The notes: a model not told the origin generated them from the sequence alone. A stretch of DNA of 64,000 nucleotides from G963664225 sp964538065 (GCA_964538065.1 CAZIDG010000012.1:1-64000); one strand, 5' to 3'. Positions 17,801 through 26,536 are shown, counted from the first letter of the stretch. Translations and numbers: made by a program.

Positions 17801-20478
17801 GAGCGGGAGGCTACCTCCTGGTGTGGGCCGATGAAGATACCGATCAAAATTCCCCCACCAACGCACAAGTACATGCCAATTTCAAACTGAGCCAGGGAGG
17901 CGAGGCGATTGGCCTGTATGCTCCGGATGGTTCGCTGGTCGATGCCGTCACCTTTGGAGCACAGACGAGCGATATAAGCCAGGGACGCTGGCCCGACGGT
18001 GGCAGCGAGCCGTTTTTCTTCATGCCGTATCCGACACCCGGGGAAGCTAACATGGTGTCGTCCACCAATCACCCGCCGGTCCTCACGGTGGCTTCCAGTT
18101 TTAGTGTGAATGAGAATGAAACCCTTACCTTCAAGGCCAGTGCCACGGACGTGGATGCCGATCAGACATTGACCTTTTCGCTGGGAGGGGGAGCGCCGGC
18201 AGGAGCGGTGATCCATCCGACAACGGGTGTCTTTGAGTGGACGCCCACGGAGGCGCAGGGGCCAGGCAGCTACAATGTGACCATCAAGGTTTCGGACAAT
18301 GGGGGGCCATCGATGTCGGGCATCGGGCGTGTGACCATTACCGTCCATGAAGTCAACAGCAGGCCTGTGATGACTCCCATGGCGAACCAGACAGTGGATG
18401 AAGGCCAGCGGCTGAACCTGGTATTTCAGGCTGTCGATGCCGATCTGCCGGCTCAAAAGCTTTCATTCATCATGGATGCAGGAGCTCCCGCCGGGGCAAC
18501 ATTGGATGCCAATACGGGCGTTTTCTCCTTCACGCCATCAGAGACCCAAGGGGGGGCGACGTATCAAGTCACCGTGCGTGTGGCCGATGATGGGACACCC
18601 TCACTGGAGGATTCAACATCGTTCTCCATCACCGTCAAGGAGACGAATACCCGTCCGGATATTGTTCCGCTCGGGGATCAGTCGGTTTTTGAGAACGAAT
18701 CGCTAAGCTTTTCTGTAAGTGCCCTCGATTCGGATATTCCCGCGCAGACTCTGACCTATGGCATTGAAAGTGGCGCGCCGTCCGGCATGGTGATCAACCC
18801 CGCCACTGGCGTGGTTACCTGGACGCCGACGGCAAACCAGATTCCGAGCACCAACGATGTCGTCATTCGTGTTGCGGACAACGGCACGCCTGCCATGGAG
18901 AACACGCGCACCGTGAGGGTGGTGGCCTATCGGGCCAACCGGACTCCAGTGCTGGCAGCCATTGCCGATCAGGTCATTGATGAGGGCAAAATCTTCAGCC
19001 TGCAGATTGTGGGCACTGATCCGGATACGGACCAGACCTTGACGTATTCAATCGAATCAGGCGCGCCAGACGGCATGTCCATACAGCCGATCACCGGAGT
19101 CTTGAGTTGGTTCCCTACGGAGGAGCAGGGACCCTCAACCAACAGGATCACGGTCAAGCTGAAGGACAATGGAATGCCTGAGCGCTCCGATGTGAAGACA
19201 TTCACGGTCACCGTGCGTGAAGTCAACACGGCGCCTGTCATGGCCCCCGTGGCAGACCAGAGTTTGATTCCCGGTGAGACATTGAACCTGAAATTAAGCG
19301 CCACGGATGCCGATCTTCCAGCCAATACGCTGACGTGGTCACTGGGGGAGGGGGCGCCTGAGGGAATGGCCATCGATGGCCAGTCGGGTGTTCTCACCTG
19401 GACACCAAGCCGTCAACAAACTCCCAGCACGAACACCGTACAAGTGCGAGTGACCGATAATGGAACCCCTGCCTTGAGTGCGGTTCAAGGGATGACGGTG
19501 ATCGTCAATACAGAGGCACCCTGGCAGTTTTATTCAGTGACGGGCACGGCCAGCAGTTCCTTGTTGTATATGTATTTGACGGCGCCGGGTGATGTCTATG
19601 TGGATGACTTGCAGATCGTCCCGGGCAGCGTGCCGGCCACAGGGGACAACACCGTGTTGAACGGCGGCTTTGAAAGTGCCCTGACCGGCCCATGGACCGT
19701 GTCGGCGAACCATTCGGGATCGGCCATCGTGACCAACTCTGCCAAGGAAGGGCTGAGCAGCCTGCATCTGGTGGCCAGCACGGGTGGAACCACACGGGAT
19801 TCCTCGGTTTATCAGACCATCACGCCCGCCTTGGAAGCCAACGCGACCTATACGCTGAGCTATTGGTATCGCGCGGGCGCCAATCCCGCCCCGCTGGTGT
19901 TGCGGCTATCCGGCTTTGGCATATCGAGCACCAATGTGATCACAGCTGTGGCGAACAACCAGGCTCCGGTGCTATCGATGGTCAATGATCAGGAGGTCAA
20001 GTGGGGGACCTGGCTCGTCTTCAGCGTGTCAGCAAGCAATGCGGAAGCGGATCAGCACATGGCCTACAGCTTGAGTGCCGATGCGCCTGCGGATGCCTGG
20101 ATTGATCCTGACACCGGTTCGTTTGAATGGGCGCCAACCTATGGGGATGTTGGAACACATTGGATCTCGATCCGTGTCACGGATGATGGCTACCCCATAC
20201 GCAGCGACACGGTGACGTTCAAGGTGGTGGTGACCGGGCAGGTGGCGTCGCCACACATCCGGCAAATCACCCATGCGCCTTCCAAGGGCATAACGCTCGA
20301 GTGGGATGCAGATGCGGGCGCGACCTATCAGGTGCAGGGGTGCAACAACTTGAAAGACGGCACATGGGTCAGTGTCGGCCAGGCCATTAAGGCAGCCGGG
20401 ACCACGGCTTCAGCGGTGGATTATCCATTGACGAACTCGATGCGGTTCTACCGCGTGGTGCGCCTCATCAATCCATAG
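11836..20478 (+). CDS. Giant PA14/Ig/lamin-tail/CotH/cadherin-like surface protein
   Basis: A 2,880-residue secreted multidomain protein. Approximate order: signal peptide (1-33); PA14-type carbohydrate-binding domain (35-195); Ig-like domain with the WQRNG and FRCVASN core (200-282); a bacterial Ig-like domain; three lamin-tail domains starting near 408, 568 and 698 (INEIMY...YVELYN pattern); a jelly-roll-like stretch; a CotH kinase-like domain (about 1220-1425) with VNGNHRGTIYED and FMWDVDF; lamin-tail domains near 1608, 1778 and 1928; five putative-Ig/cadherin-like repeats (about 2078-2558) with the NRPV...GAPAG...G.FSWTPTE pattern; a carbohydrate-binding-like stretch (2558-2700); a last Ig-like repeat; and a short C-terminal beta module ending RFYRVVRL. 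This mix is common in Verrucomicrobiota and Planctomycetes surface or matrix proteins. Adhesion or polysaccharide binding is likely; CotH-type phosphotransfer is possible. No PEP-CTERM or LPXTG anchor is seen. Confidence 0.92.
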   Translation: MMKDMIGNCRHMVWNGLLGIVLSVLVSAATVQGANGILREVYENIEGSTLQDLTNNAAFPSNPTSENIITDYFEAPTDVLENYGQRLTAQIIAPTTGNYIFWIASDDASGLWLSTDETPANKRWIAGVSGWTPSRSWYVESGQQSQSITLRAGQKYYIEALMKEGTGGDNLAVRWQLPDGTMEEPIPVSRLLVYGLGAPEFSQQPADVTVAEGGIAQFSAALVRATGATYQWQRNGTNLPDATGSSLSFGPVTLGDNGSLFRCVASNSYGSTNSTQATLTVRPDTTAPALASVYNLGGAEGVTVLFSEPVESATATDPNNYTLDNQAVVKAARFAGDAQTVYLTTTVLQYGTTYTLTVNNVKDCATTPNTIAANSSRTFRLTLTPLDTSVLRGTSEPLGPSNRRGGLVISEIMYHPAERTDGKRLEYVEIFNTHDWPEDISQWRLDGAVEYRFPTGTILPKRSFLVVAASPEDLKAVYGVTNVVGGFTNNMANDHGTVRLCSAFGAIMVEAEYDSVPPYSVAADGGGHSLVLARPSYGEGQPEAWAASEMIGGSPGTSEPSPTHPYKSIFINELVTHTDEPQVDYVELYNYSSQAVDLSGCVLTDDPATNKYVLPEGTVIPPLGFVVMDQNTLGFALNSGGEKVFLFNPAHTEVVDAVNVGPMENGVSYGRYPDGAKDFSELTTQTPGGNNSVPLVRNVVINEIMYKPISGDDNDEYVELYNKGGAAVDLSRWRFTSGIDYQFPANTVLPAGGYLVVAKNTARMMSNYPNLHEGNLVGNFKGSLANSGERLALAMPHMDIITNANQTLSTNVMYIVADEVTYKKGGRWPRWADGGGSSLELVDPNSDNRRADNWADSDESAKSQWTTVEWTGMLDNGNSGYSPNQLQMFLLGAGECLVDDVETFKTGGKNLVSNPTFDSLTGWTLQGNHSQSYVQSSGGVSDGSCLHVTAQGRGDTGANRIRTALGQGLSSGVTGTLRAKVRWLKGWPEFLLRLRGNWLEATCRLNVPANLGTPGMRNSRARSNAGPAIYDVAHQPVLPAGNQVVTVRARVDDPNGLASLVLNYRVDPDTNIISTGMTYNGAGYYSAKIPAQKNGTLVAFHIQATDGSANATRTLFPNNAPERECLIRYGEPSQGGTFGTYRLWLSKKNLDAWSQREKLSNAAIDSTFVYGSQRAIYNVGALYAGSPFLSPGYDTPVGSLCGYVFEFPEDDLCLNATDFTLDWPIRDGTAQLEHIAYWMAEKLGLPNSYRRFVHLYVNGNHRGTIYEDCLQPNSDTVDQWFPDDAEGNLYKIDDWFEFDDAASGFSNIDATLQNFTTTGGQKKTARYRWNWRKRAVKESANDYSTLFALVDALNNSNANTYTAGVQALVDVPQWMRTFALEHIVINWDSFGFNRGKNMSTYKPNMGKWTMFMWDVDFLFMMGGSTDTDLFTAGDPTIATMLNHPPFRRMYYQALQDYALGPMTSTDIRPQMDARYAALLANGISVSSPDEAKTWIEQRRTYVLQQVNLVNAAFAITSGSGQNFSTNRSTITLTGTAPVAVRRLTINGMEYPLTWKTMTSWSATIALQPGQNLIVVQGYDRNGLPVASTPLSITINYTGTADQPEDKLVINEIMYHPAVSGASFVELFNNSTTTSFDLSQWRLNGVDFIFPDGTLITPQAYLVVAEDRLVFATNYGASIPLVGQYNGQLDHGGETISLIKPGGTNSDDVVISTVTYNDKAPWPVEADGFGPSLQLIDPNQDIRRVGNWAASATNATVKATPGTANSVKTSLPSFPSLWVNEVQPENLSGPGDGKGQREPWLELYNADTNSVSLSGFYLTDTYTNLTKWAFPSGATVAAQSFKLVWLDGETADTTDSEWHAGFRIAPTNGSIALVRLVGSRPVVCDYLNYSWVSAGRSYGAYPDGQPRGRQVFHFPTPLATNNPASQTIKVFVNEWMASNSSIADPADGHYDDWFELYNAGNEPVDLGRYTLTDTLTNTTKFAVPAGTVIGAGGYLLVWADEDTDQNSPTNAQVHANFKLSQGGEAIGLYAPDGSLVDAVTFGAQTSDISQGRWPDGGSEPFFFMPYPTPGEANMVSSTNHPPVLTVASSFSVNENETLTFKASATDVDADQTLTFSLGGGAPAGAVIHPTTGVFEWTPTEAQGPGSYNVTIKVSDNGGPSMSGIGRVTITVHEVNSRPVMTPMANQTVDEGQRLNLVFQAVDADLPAQKLSFIMDAGAPAGATLDANTGVFSFTPSETQGGATYQVTVRVADDGTPSLEDSTSFSITVKETNTRPDIVPLGDQSVFENESLSFSVSALDSDIPAQTLTYGIESGAPSGMVINPATGVVTWTPTANQIPSTNDVVIRVADNGTPAMENTRTVRVVAYRANRTPVLAAIADQVIDEGKIFSLQIVGTDPDTDQTLTYSIESGAPDGMSIQPITGVLSWFPTEEQGPSTNRITVKLKDNGMPERSDVKTFTVTVREVNTAPVMAPVADQSLIPGETLNLKLSATDADLPANTLTWSLGEGAPEGMAIDGQSGVLTWTPSRQQTPSTNTVQVRVTDNGTPALSAVQGMTVIVNTEAPWQFYSVTGTASSSLLYMYLTAPGDVYVDDLQIVPGSVPATGDNTVLNGGFESALTGPWTVSANHSGSAIVTNSAKEGLSSLHLVASTGGTTRDSSVYQTITPALEANATYTLSYWYRAGANPAPLVLRLSGFGISSTNVITAVANNQAPVLSMVNDQEVKWGTWLVFSVSASNAEADQHMAYSLSADAPADAWIDPDTGSFEWAPTYGDVGTHWISIRVTDDGYPIRSDTVTFKVVVTGQVASPHIRQITHAPSKGITLEWDADAGATYQVQGCNNLKDGTWVSVGQAIKAAGTTASAVDYPLTNSMRFYRVVRLINP

Positions 20479-21310
20479 TCCGCTTTGAAGCAGAGGGATT
20501 TTGGGAAGAACATGCATCGCTGGTGTTGCCTCTGGAAAGCCCAGGGGCAACCTGGCAGACCTCCCAATCCCAAAGCCAGCATTGAATGGATGGTTTGGAG
20601 CCCTGGAAGGCAAGGGCGGCGGAGTAGTCCTGGCCGGCAGCCAGGTCCGTGATGTGCCAGTGAACGGAGGTGTTGCTGGTGTCATGGTCCTGCACCCAAT
20701 GGGCAGGCAGTTCCGGACAGGGCGACACGTCCAACTGCTCCACATGGTCATCGATGCCGTACCCCATGGCTTTCAGGCAGGCTTCCTTGCGCGTCCAGAT
20801 CCTGAAAAATAACCCGGGTTGGTCCGAGGCGGGTGTTTTTTGGAACCATGCTCGCTCAGCCGGTGAAAAAAAACGTTCAACAATGCGCGCCATCTCAACC
20901 ACGGTGCGATGGTGCTCCAGATCCACACCAACGGGGCGGTTGTGCATGAGCGCGCACAAGGCCAGTTCATGGGAATGAGACACATTGAAGCAGAGGCGCT
21001 GAGTATGGGTCGCTGGATCAAGAAAGGGCTTCCCACGGGGGGTGGTCGCAAAGTGAATGGAGGGCGCGGGACATCCCAGGTAGTGACCGAGAATCAACCT
21101 CAGCGCAGTCCGGCATGCAGCAAAGCGGCGGCGGTCCTTTTCAAAGCGGAAACGATTGGCTCGCTCCATTTCGCCCGGTGCAAGGATGTCGGGGATGGGG
21201 GGCAACTGGGTGGAGGCTGCATCCAGGGGAATGCGCCATACGTGAGCCTCACCCGGTTGCAATTGCCAGTCCCGGCAGGGACTCGGACGGAATTGACCAT
21301 GACATGTCAT
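20468..21310 (-). CDS. 4'-phosphopantetheinyl transferase, Sfp type
   Basis: A 280-residue Sfp/Gsp-type enzyme that moves 4'-phosphopantetheine from coenzyme A onto a serine of carrier proteins. The family motifs are intact: FNVSHSHE (about 108-115), VGVDLEHH with Mg-binding D130 and E132, and FFRIWTRKEACLKAMG (about 168-183) with W172, K175, E176 and K180. It is the last gene of the minus-strand NRPS operon, 35 bp after the NRPS stop, and is the obvious activator of the PCP in that NRPS and of the ACP at 30090-30368. Its 3' end overlaps the 3' end of the convergent giant surface-protein gene by 11 bp. Confidence 0.93.
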   Translation of the reverse strand: MTCHGQFRPSPCRDWQLQPGEAHVWRIPLDAASTQLPPIPDILAPGEMERANRFRFEKDRRRFAACRTALRLILGHYLGCPAPSIHFATTPRGKPFLDPATHTQRLCFNVSHSHELALCALMHNRPVGVDLEHHRTVVEMARIVERFFSPAERAWFQKTPASDQPGLFFRIWTRKEACLKAMGYGIDDHVEQLDVSPCPELPAHWVQDHDTSNTSVHWHITDLAAGQDYSAALAFQGSKPSIQCWLWDWEVCQVAPGLSRGNTSDACSSQNPSASKRTMD

Positions 21311-21345
21311 GTCGGTTTGCTTTGAACAACGGCTTCAAAATGCCG

Positions 21346-24300
21346 TCAACGAGGCAAAGATGCAATCGAAGATGATGGGCGTGTCTGCCGTTGCTCGCGG
21401 TAATCGCGTTCCAGACGTTCGGTGAGTTGTTCTGCCAGATGGCGGGCGCGGGGTTCGCGAACAATCGCGCCGTGATGACCTGGGGTGTCGTAGACTTCAA
21501 GATGCTTCACAAAAGGGCCCCATCCCAGGGTGCGGTCCTCGTGAATGCCTGAGGGTTGATGGGTGGCGCGGAAGATGACCACCCTTCCATCGTAGGGCGT
21601 GGGACGATATTCCTCTGATGCGCGGTTTCCCGCATGGCGCACCTGGCGGATCTCCCGGGGGTGGAGACGCTCATTCCACCACTTGCGAAATTTCTTGATG
21701 TGACGACGGACGATTTTACGCCCGTTAGAAACGATTTTGCCCAACTTCTCCAGGATGTATTCGCGTCGACCGCGCCCATCGAGCAATCGCAAATTTTCCA
21801 GATGCATGTGGAAACGGTCATATTGCTCATACCAGAATTCACGCAGACGGGCGGTGCCCGGCAGAAAAGAGGGATAATCCGGTCCGTAGGTGTCGAAAAA
21901 AACCAGCAGGCCCACGGTATCGCCCTGGGCGCGGAACTGCTGGGCCATCTCATACGCGACCGTGCCTCCGAAGGAAGAACCGCCGAAGTAATAGGGACCG
22001 TTGGGTTGGAAGGCCTTGATCTCCTGGATGTAGACACGCGCCATGTCTTCCACCCGGAACAGCCACGGCTTGCGACCATCCAATCCCTGGGCCTGGATGC
22101 CGTAGAAAGGCTGGTCCTTGCCCAGATAACGGGCCAGATGCAGGTATTCAACGATATTACCCCCCACGCCATGGATGCAATAGAAGGGGGGCTTGGATCC
22201 TGCCGGCTGGATTGGCACCAGACAGGACCATGATGGCGCCCAGCCTTCATGGCGCACAAGCGCGGCCATGCGTTCCACGGTGGGGGCTTCGAACAGGGTG
22301 GCCAGGGGAAACTTGCGTCCAAAGGTCTTTTCAATTCCAGCAAAAAGCCGGATGGCCACCAGGGAATGGCCCCCCAGGTCGAAGAAATTATCATCAATGC
22401 CGATGGGACTGATGCCGAGGACCTTTTCCCACAACCGCACGAGCTGTTGCTCAAGGGGATCACGTGCGGCGCGTGATGCACTCCGGGTGGAAGGTGTGGG
22501 AACGGGCAGGGCCTTCTGATCCAGCTTGCCATTGGGCGTTTTGGGAAGACGCTCCAGCACGACGATGGTGGCGGGGACCATGTATTCGGGGAGCCGACTG
22601 CGCAGTTCGTCCCGAACACGTTCCCCAATGCTCAAATCGTGGCTTGCCACATAGCCAACCAGCCGTTGCTGCCCCGGCGTGTCCTCACGCATCAAGGCGA
22701 CGGCTTCCCGGACTCCGGTGCAGGATCGCAGGGTCGATATGACCTCACCAAGTTCAATGCGGAATCCCCGCAATTTGACCTGATCATCCACCCGTCCTGC
22801 AAACAGCAGATGTCCGTCGGAAGACCATCGCACCAGATCGCCTGTTTTATAGACGCGTCCCTGACCCCATGGATTGGGAATGAATTTGTCAGCGGTGAGT
22901 CCGGGGTGCCCCAGGTAACCGCGGCCAACCTGCGCGCCGCCAATCCACAACTCTCCCGTCATGCCCCTGGGGGCAAGCTCACCCAAACGATCCACCACGT
23001 AGACTTCGCCGTTGGCAAGTGCTCGCCCAATGGGAAACTGGCGGCATTCATCGGCCGACAGGACATCTCTTTGAACACGGAACAGGGTGGCCGTGATGGT
23101 TGTTTCTGTGGGGCCATATGAATTGAACAAATCCACATTGGGTGGGACACGTTCAAGCCATTCGGCCAGCGCACCCTCCTGGGCCTTCTCCCCGCCAATG
23201 ATGACACGGTTGACGCATTTGGGCAGGGGGCGAGTGCGGAGGGCGATGACCAATTCATGCCAGTAGGCGGTGGGAAGATTGAGAACGGTGATGTCCTGGA
23301 GGGCTATCCATTCGAAAAAGGTATCCGGCGACTGCAGGGCGGCCTCCGTGCGGAGCACCAACGTGCCTCCGCTCAGCCATGTGGGAAAGATTTCCTCGAT
23401 CGAGAGATCAAAACTGGCGGAAGCGAATTGGAGAACCCTGTCATCCGGCTGGAGGCCATATTCCTCGATGATCGCCAGATTATGGTTGAGTAACTGACGA
23501 TGTTCGATCCCCACCCCCTTCGGCTTGCCCGTGGAACCCGAGGTGTAAATCACATAGGCAAGAGTGTCTGGCGGACAATGCAGCGCTGGATCCTGATCGG
23601 ACTCACCGTGCCAGGGCCTGTCCTCGACAAGGAACACGGGAAGTCCCTTGGCGGGAAAGAGTTGTTTGAGTGCAGGCGAGGTGAAGACCACCCGGGCCTG
23701 GCTGTCCGTGAGCATGTAAGTGATTCGGTCAGGCGGATATGCCGGATCGATGGGAATGTATGCCATGCCTGCCTTCCAGCAGCCGAGCATGAGAGCCATC
23801 TGTTCCCAACGACGATGGAGGCAGATGGCGACCCGGGTCTCTGGTTCCAGATTCAGGTGAGCCAGATGGTGCGCGATTCGGTTGCTTTCGGCATTCAACT
23901 CGCGGTAGGTCAGTTCCCGATCCCCATCCACGAGGGCTATATGGTGGGCCCACTGGGGCCATCGTTCAGCAAATAGGGCCGGATATGACCGGTCGAGCGG
24001 CCATGACCGTTGGGGCCCTTTGCCGAGAGTCAATAAACAGTTGCGCTCCTTATCGGAAAGCATGGACAGGTGGGCGATGGGCGCATCGGGATTGGCCAGG
24101 ACCGCCTGAAGCAGGGCTTGGAAATAACCGGCGAATCGCTCGATGGTGGCACGCTCGAACAGGCTGGTACTGTATTCCATGACACCGCGCAAACCTTCAG
24201 GACCTCCATCCAGTTCCAGCACCAGGTCACAGTCTGCAGTGCCCTTGTCACACACCAACGGCTCCACCTTAAGGCCTTCGAATTGGAGTTCGCGTCTGGG

Positions 24301-25521
24301 CCAATTACCGTATCCAAACATGACCTGATAGACCGGTGTGCGGCTGGGATCGCGTTCCGGACGCAGGGCTTCGACGATGCGCTCAAATGGCACATCCATA
24401 TGGGTGAAGGCAGCCTGGGTGCCTTCACGGATGCGTTTGACCAGAGCCCGATAGCTCATGGCGCCGTCCAGGGGAGTGCGTATGGCCAGTGTGTTTACAA
24501 AAAAGCCAATCACAGTCCCCAATTCAAGGCGGGTGCGACTGGCGGCAGGGATGCCGACAATGATGTCTTCCTGGTTGGTAAGACGATAAAGCAGAACGTT
24601 GAAAAGCGAAAACAGGGTGACGAACAACGTGGTGTCTTCCTGATGGCGAAATGTTTCCAGGGCGCGTGCCAGGACTGGGTCAATATGGAAAAGGTGGATG
24701 GCTCCCCGGCCATCAAACCGGGCTGGACGAGGATGGTCGGTGGGAAGGGAGAGTGTCAGCGGGGCGCCGTTTAAATGGGTTTTCCAGTACTCAAGTTGAG
24801 GCGCCAGCAATTCTTCAGTGATCGATTCATGCTGCCAGTGTGCATAATCGACGTACTGGATCTGAAGCTGTGGCAGATGGACTGATGTCTGATGACAAAA
24901 GGCCTGGTAAGCAGCAGCCAGTTCACGCTGCAAAAGCGTGCAAGACCAGCCGTCAAAGACAAGGTGATGCACTACAAATTGGAATACATGCTCCTGATCG
25001 CTGATCCGCACGAGATGGAATCTCAGGACGGGTCCATGTTCGAGATCGATGGGGTGGCGCACTTGTTCCCGCAGCCATTGATCCAGATCGCCTCCCGGAA
25101 GGTCTTCGATGGCCAGGCACCTGAAAAAGTTGCCGGGATCGGCCAATAGCCGATGAAAAATCTCCCCGTCACGTTCGTGAAAAACCGCACGCAGGATTTC
25201 ATGCCGCTCCAGCAGTGTCCGCGCAGCCTTTTCCAGGGCAGGCAGATCCAGCGGCCCAGTGAGCCGCCAAACCCGGCAGAGGTTATAATTGGCCGAGGAG
25301 GGGTCCGCAAGGTGTGCAAACCACAAACGCCGTTGGGTGAGCGATAGAGGCAGCGGGGCGTTACGGTCAACACGGTCAATGGCCCCCAACCTTCGCTGGG
25401 TTTCCATGGCCTGACTGACCGTTGACCACATGTTGGCAGAGGAAGGTGGAGCCTCATCCGTCCTGGGTGGGACGGCAGGCTTGTGGCTGCCCGTCAGAAC
25501 ATTGGGATTTGAGGGTGTCAT
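21346..25521 (-). CDS. Single-module NRPS: condensation-adenylation-PCP-thioesterase
   Basis: A 1,391-residue one-module synthetase. Condensation domain about 55-490 with HHLVFDG (catalytic His at 186); adenylation domain about 500-1010 with YTSGSTGKPKG near 660, SYGPTETT, GELWIGG and KTGDL; peptidyl carrier domain with the GGHSL serine near 1055; thioesterase about 1110-1370 with GGSSFGG near 1179 and a late PGHHG histidine. By eye-alignment to GrsA the ten specificity positions read D-L-E-N-I-G-S-I-T-K: the Asp at the first position fits an alpha-amino acid, but I cannot name it. A condensation domain at the start, with an ACP and acyl-AMP ligase upstream in the operon, suggests it couples an acyl donor to one amino acid and releases the product through the TE. 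It starts 19 bp after the NAD-synthase-like gene. Confidence 0.95.
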   Translation of the reverse strand: MTPSNPNVLTGSHKPAVPPRTDEAPPSSANMWSTVSQAMETQRRLGAIDRVDRNAPLPLSLTQRRLWFAHLADPSSANYNLCRVWRLTGPLDLPALEKAARTLLERHEILRAVFHERDGEIFHRLLADPGNFFRCLAIEDLPGGDLDQWLREQVRHPIDLEHGPVLRFHLVRISDQEHVFQFVVHHLVFDGWSCTLLQRELAAAYQAFCHQTSVHLPQLQIQYVDYAHWQHESITEELLAPQLEYWKTHLNGAPLTLSLPTDHPRPARFDGRGAIHLFHIDPVLARALETFRHQEDTTLFVTLFSLFNVLLYRLTNQEDIIVGIPAASRTRLELGTVIGFFVNTLAIRTPLDGAMSYRALVKRIREGTQAAFTHMDVPFERIVEALRPERDPSRTPVYQVMFGYGNWPRRELQFEGLKVEPLVCDKGTADCDLVLELDGGPEGLRGVMEYSTSLFERATIERFAGYFQALLQAVLANPDAPIAHLSMLSDKERNCLLTLGKGPQRSWPLDRSYPALFAERWPQWAHHIALVDGDRELTYRELNAESNRIAHHLAHLNLEPETRVAICLHRRWEQMALMLGCWKAGMAYIPIDPAYPPDRITYMLTDSQARVVFTSPALKQLFPAKGLPVFLVEDRPWHGESDQDPALHCPPDTLAYVIYTSGSTGKPKGVGIEHRQLLNHNLAIIEEYGLQPDDRVLQFASASFDLSIEEIFPTWLSGGTLVLRTEAALQSPDTFFEWIALQDITVLNLPTAYWHELVIALRTRPLPKCVNRVIIGGEKAQEGALAEWLERVPPNVDLFNSYGPTETTITATLFRVQRDVLSADECRQFPIGRALANGEVYVVDRLGELAPRGMTGELWIGGAQVGRGYLGHPGLTADKFIPNPWGQGRVYKTGDLVRWSSDGHLLFAGRVDDQVKLRGFRIELGEVISTLRSCTGVREAVALMREDTPGQQRLVGYVASHDLSIGERVRDELRSRLPEYMVPATIVVLERLPKTPNGKLDQKALPVPTPSTRSASRAARDPLEQQLVRLWEKVLGISPIGIDDNFFDLGGHSLVAIRLFAGIEKTFGRKFPLATLFEAPTVERMAALVRHEGWAPSWSCLVPIQPAGSKPPFYCIHGVGGNIVEYLHLARYLGKDQPFYGIQAQGLDGRKPWLFRVEDMARVYIQEIKAFQPNGPYYFGGSSFGGTVAYEMAQQFRAQGDTVGLLVFFDTYGPDYPSFLPGTARLREFWYEQYDRFHMHLENLRLLDGRGRREYILEKLGKIVSNGRKIVRRHIKKFRKWWNERLHPREIRQVRHAGNRASEEYRPTPYDGRVVIFRATHQPSGIHEDRTLGWGPFVKHLEVYDTPGHHGAIVREPRARHLAEQLTERLERDYREQRQTRPSSSIASLPR

Positions 25522-25540
25522 TGGCTATGCGGACCTGGTG

Positions 25541-26536
25541 TTACGCAGGAGGGATATCCATGGGAGGCAGTCGCAGATAGGCCGTATTCTTTTGTTTGGT
25601 GGCCAAATCCGTGTACACGCGCTGGACCTGGATTTCTGTCAAGCCCATGACGCCGGCAGCTTCGGCTGCAGGCACCTTGTGCTCCATGGCATACCAGAGC
25701 AGGTCCATGGTTTCAAAGGGCAGTCTGAAAAAGAATTCCTCCTGGGTGCAGGGTGCGCTGTAGGTGTCCGATGTGGGGGGGCGCTCCCGGATGGCTTTGG
25801 GCACACCCAGGAATTCGGCGAGTTGGTAGACCTGGGTTTTGAACAGATGCCCGATGGGTTTGATGTCCACCCCGGCATCACCATGTTTCACGAAGAACCC
25901 CTGTTCGTGTTCGTTCTTGTTGGGCGTCCCGATGACGGCGTAATGGCGCAATTCGGCGTGATAATACAGCATGGCCATGCGGGTTCTTTGTTTGAAATTG
26001 GAGGCGGCCACGATTTGCATGAACTCCGGGGGCTTGAGACTCTGGCTGAATTCACGGCCATCGGGTGTGATGATGGTGAGCGAGAAGACATTGAGAGCGT
26101 CCGAATCAAGAAGGTTGTTGGGCAGCACGATCTTGGCTTTGTATCCTGCCGCAGCGTTGTATTCCGGAAACACCCGTCTGATGGCTTCATCACGCCGCCG
26201 GTAGCAGCCGAAACCTTCGAGGGCGGGGGCGATGTCCTCCCGGATGGGGTCGACACCATACACCGTCGCCACCTCACGGGCCAGGCTTTCGCTCATGGGG
26301 TCGGAATCCGTCTCCGGCAACAGCAATGCCGTGACTTTCGATGTGCCAAATGCCCTCACGCAAAGGGCGAGGACCACCGAGGAATCGACCCCCCCGCTGA
26401 TTCCCAGCACGGCCCCCTGTCGTCGCATCACCCCCCGGACCTGTTGTCGAAGGGCTTCAACGATGCGTTGAGATTCGATGGCTGCATCCATCTTCAGCAC
26501 TTCGCGATTGAATTGGACGTTCGATGGGTTGCTCAT
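25541..26536 (-). CDS. NAD+ synthase (NadE)-like amide-forming PP-ATPase
   Basis: A 331-residue member of the NadE family, which adenylates a carboxylate and amidates it with ammonia. Visible are the P-loop SGGVDSS (47-53), a NFKQRTRMAMLYY segment like the NadE dimer/binding helix, and GTPNKNEHEQGFF followed by GDAGVDIKPIGHLFKTQVY. No glutaminase domain is present, so ammonia would be free or passed from the neighbouring AsnB-type protein. Its ATG overlaps the AsnB stop by 4 bp, tying it tightly to the operon. It may be housekeeping NAD synthase caught in the cluster or a dedicated amidase for the NRPS pathway; its position between AsnB and the NRPS makes the second idea worth testing. Confidence 0.88.
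   Translation of the reverse strand: MSNPSNVQFNREVLKMDAAIESQRIVEALRQQVRGVMRRQGAVLGISGGVDSSVVLALCVRAFGTSKVTALLLPETDSDPMSESLAREVATVYGVDPIREDIAPALEGFGCYRRRDEAIRRVFPEYNAAAGYKAKIVLPNNLLDSDALNVFSLTIITPDGREFSQSLKPPEFMQIVAASNFKQRTRMAMLYYHAELRHYAVIGTPNKNEHEQGFFVKHGDAGVDIKPIGHLFKTQVYQLAEFLGVPKAIRERPPTSDTYSAPCTQEEFFFRLPFETMDLLWYAMEHKVPAAEAAGVMGLTEIQVQRVYTDLATKQKNTAYLRLPPMDIPPA

Noticed and set aside
18070..19510. Repeats in the giant gene as a CRISPR array or tandem DNA repeat
   Set aside because: They are diverged protein-domain repeats of about 95 residues inside one ORF, not short identical DNA repeats with spacers.
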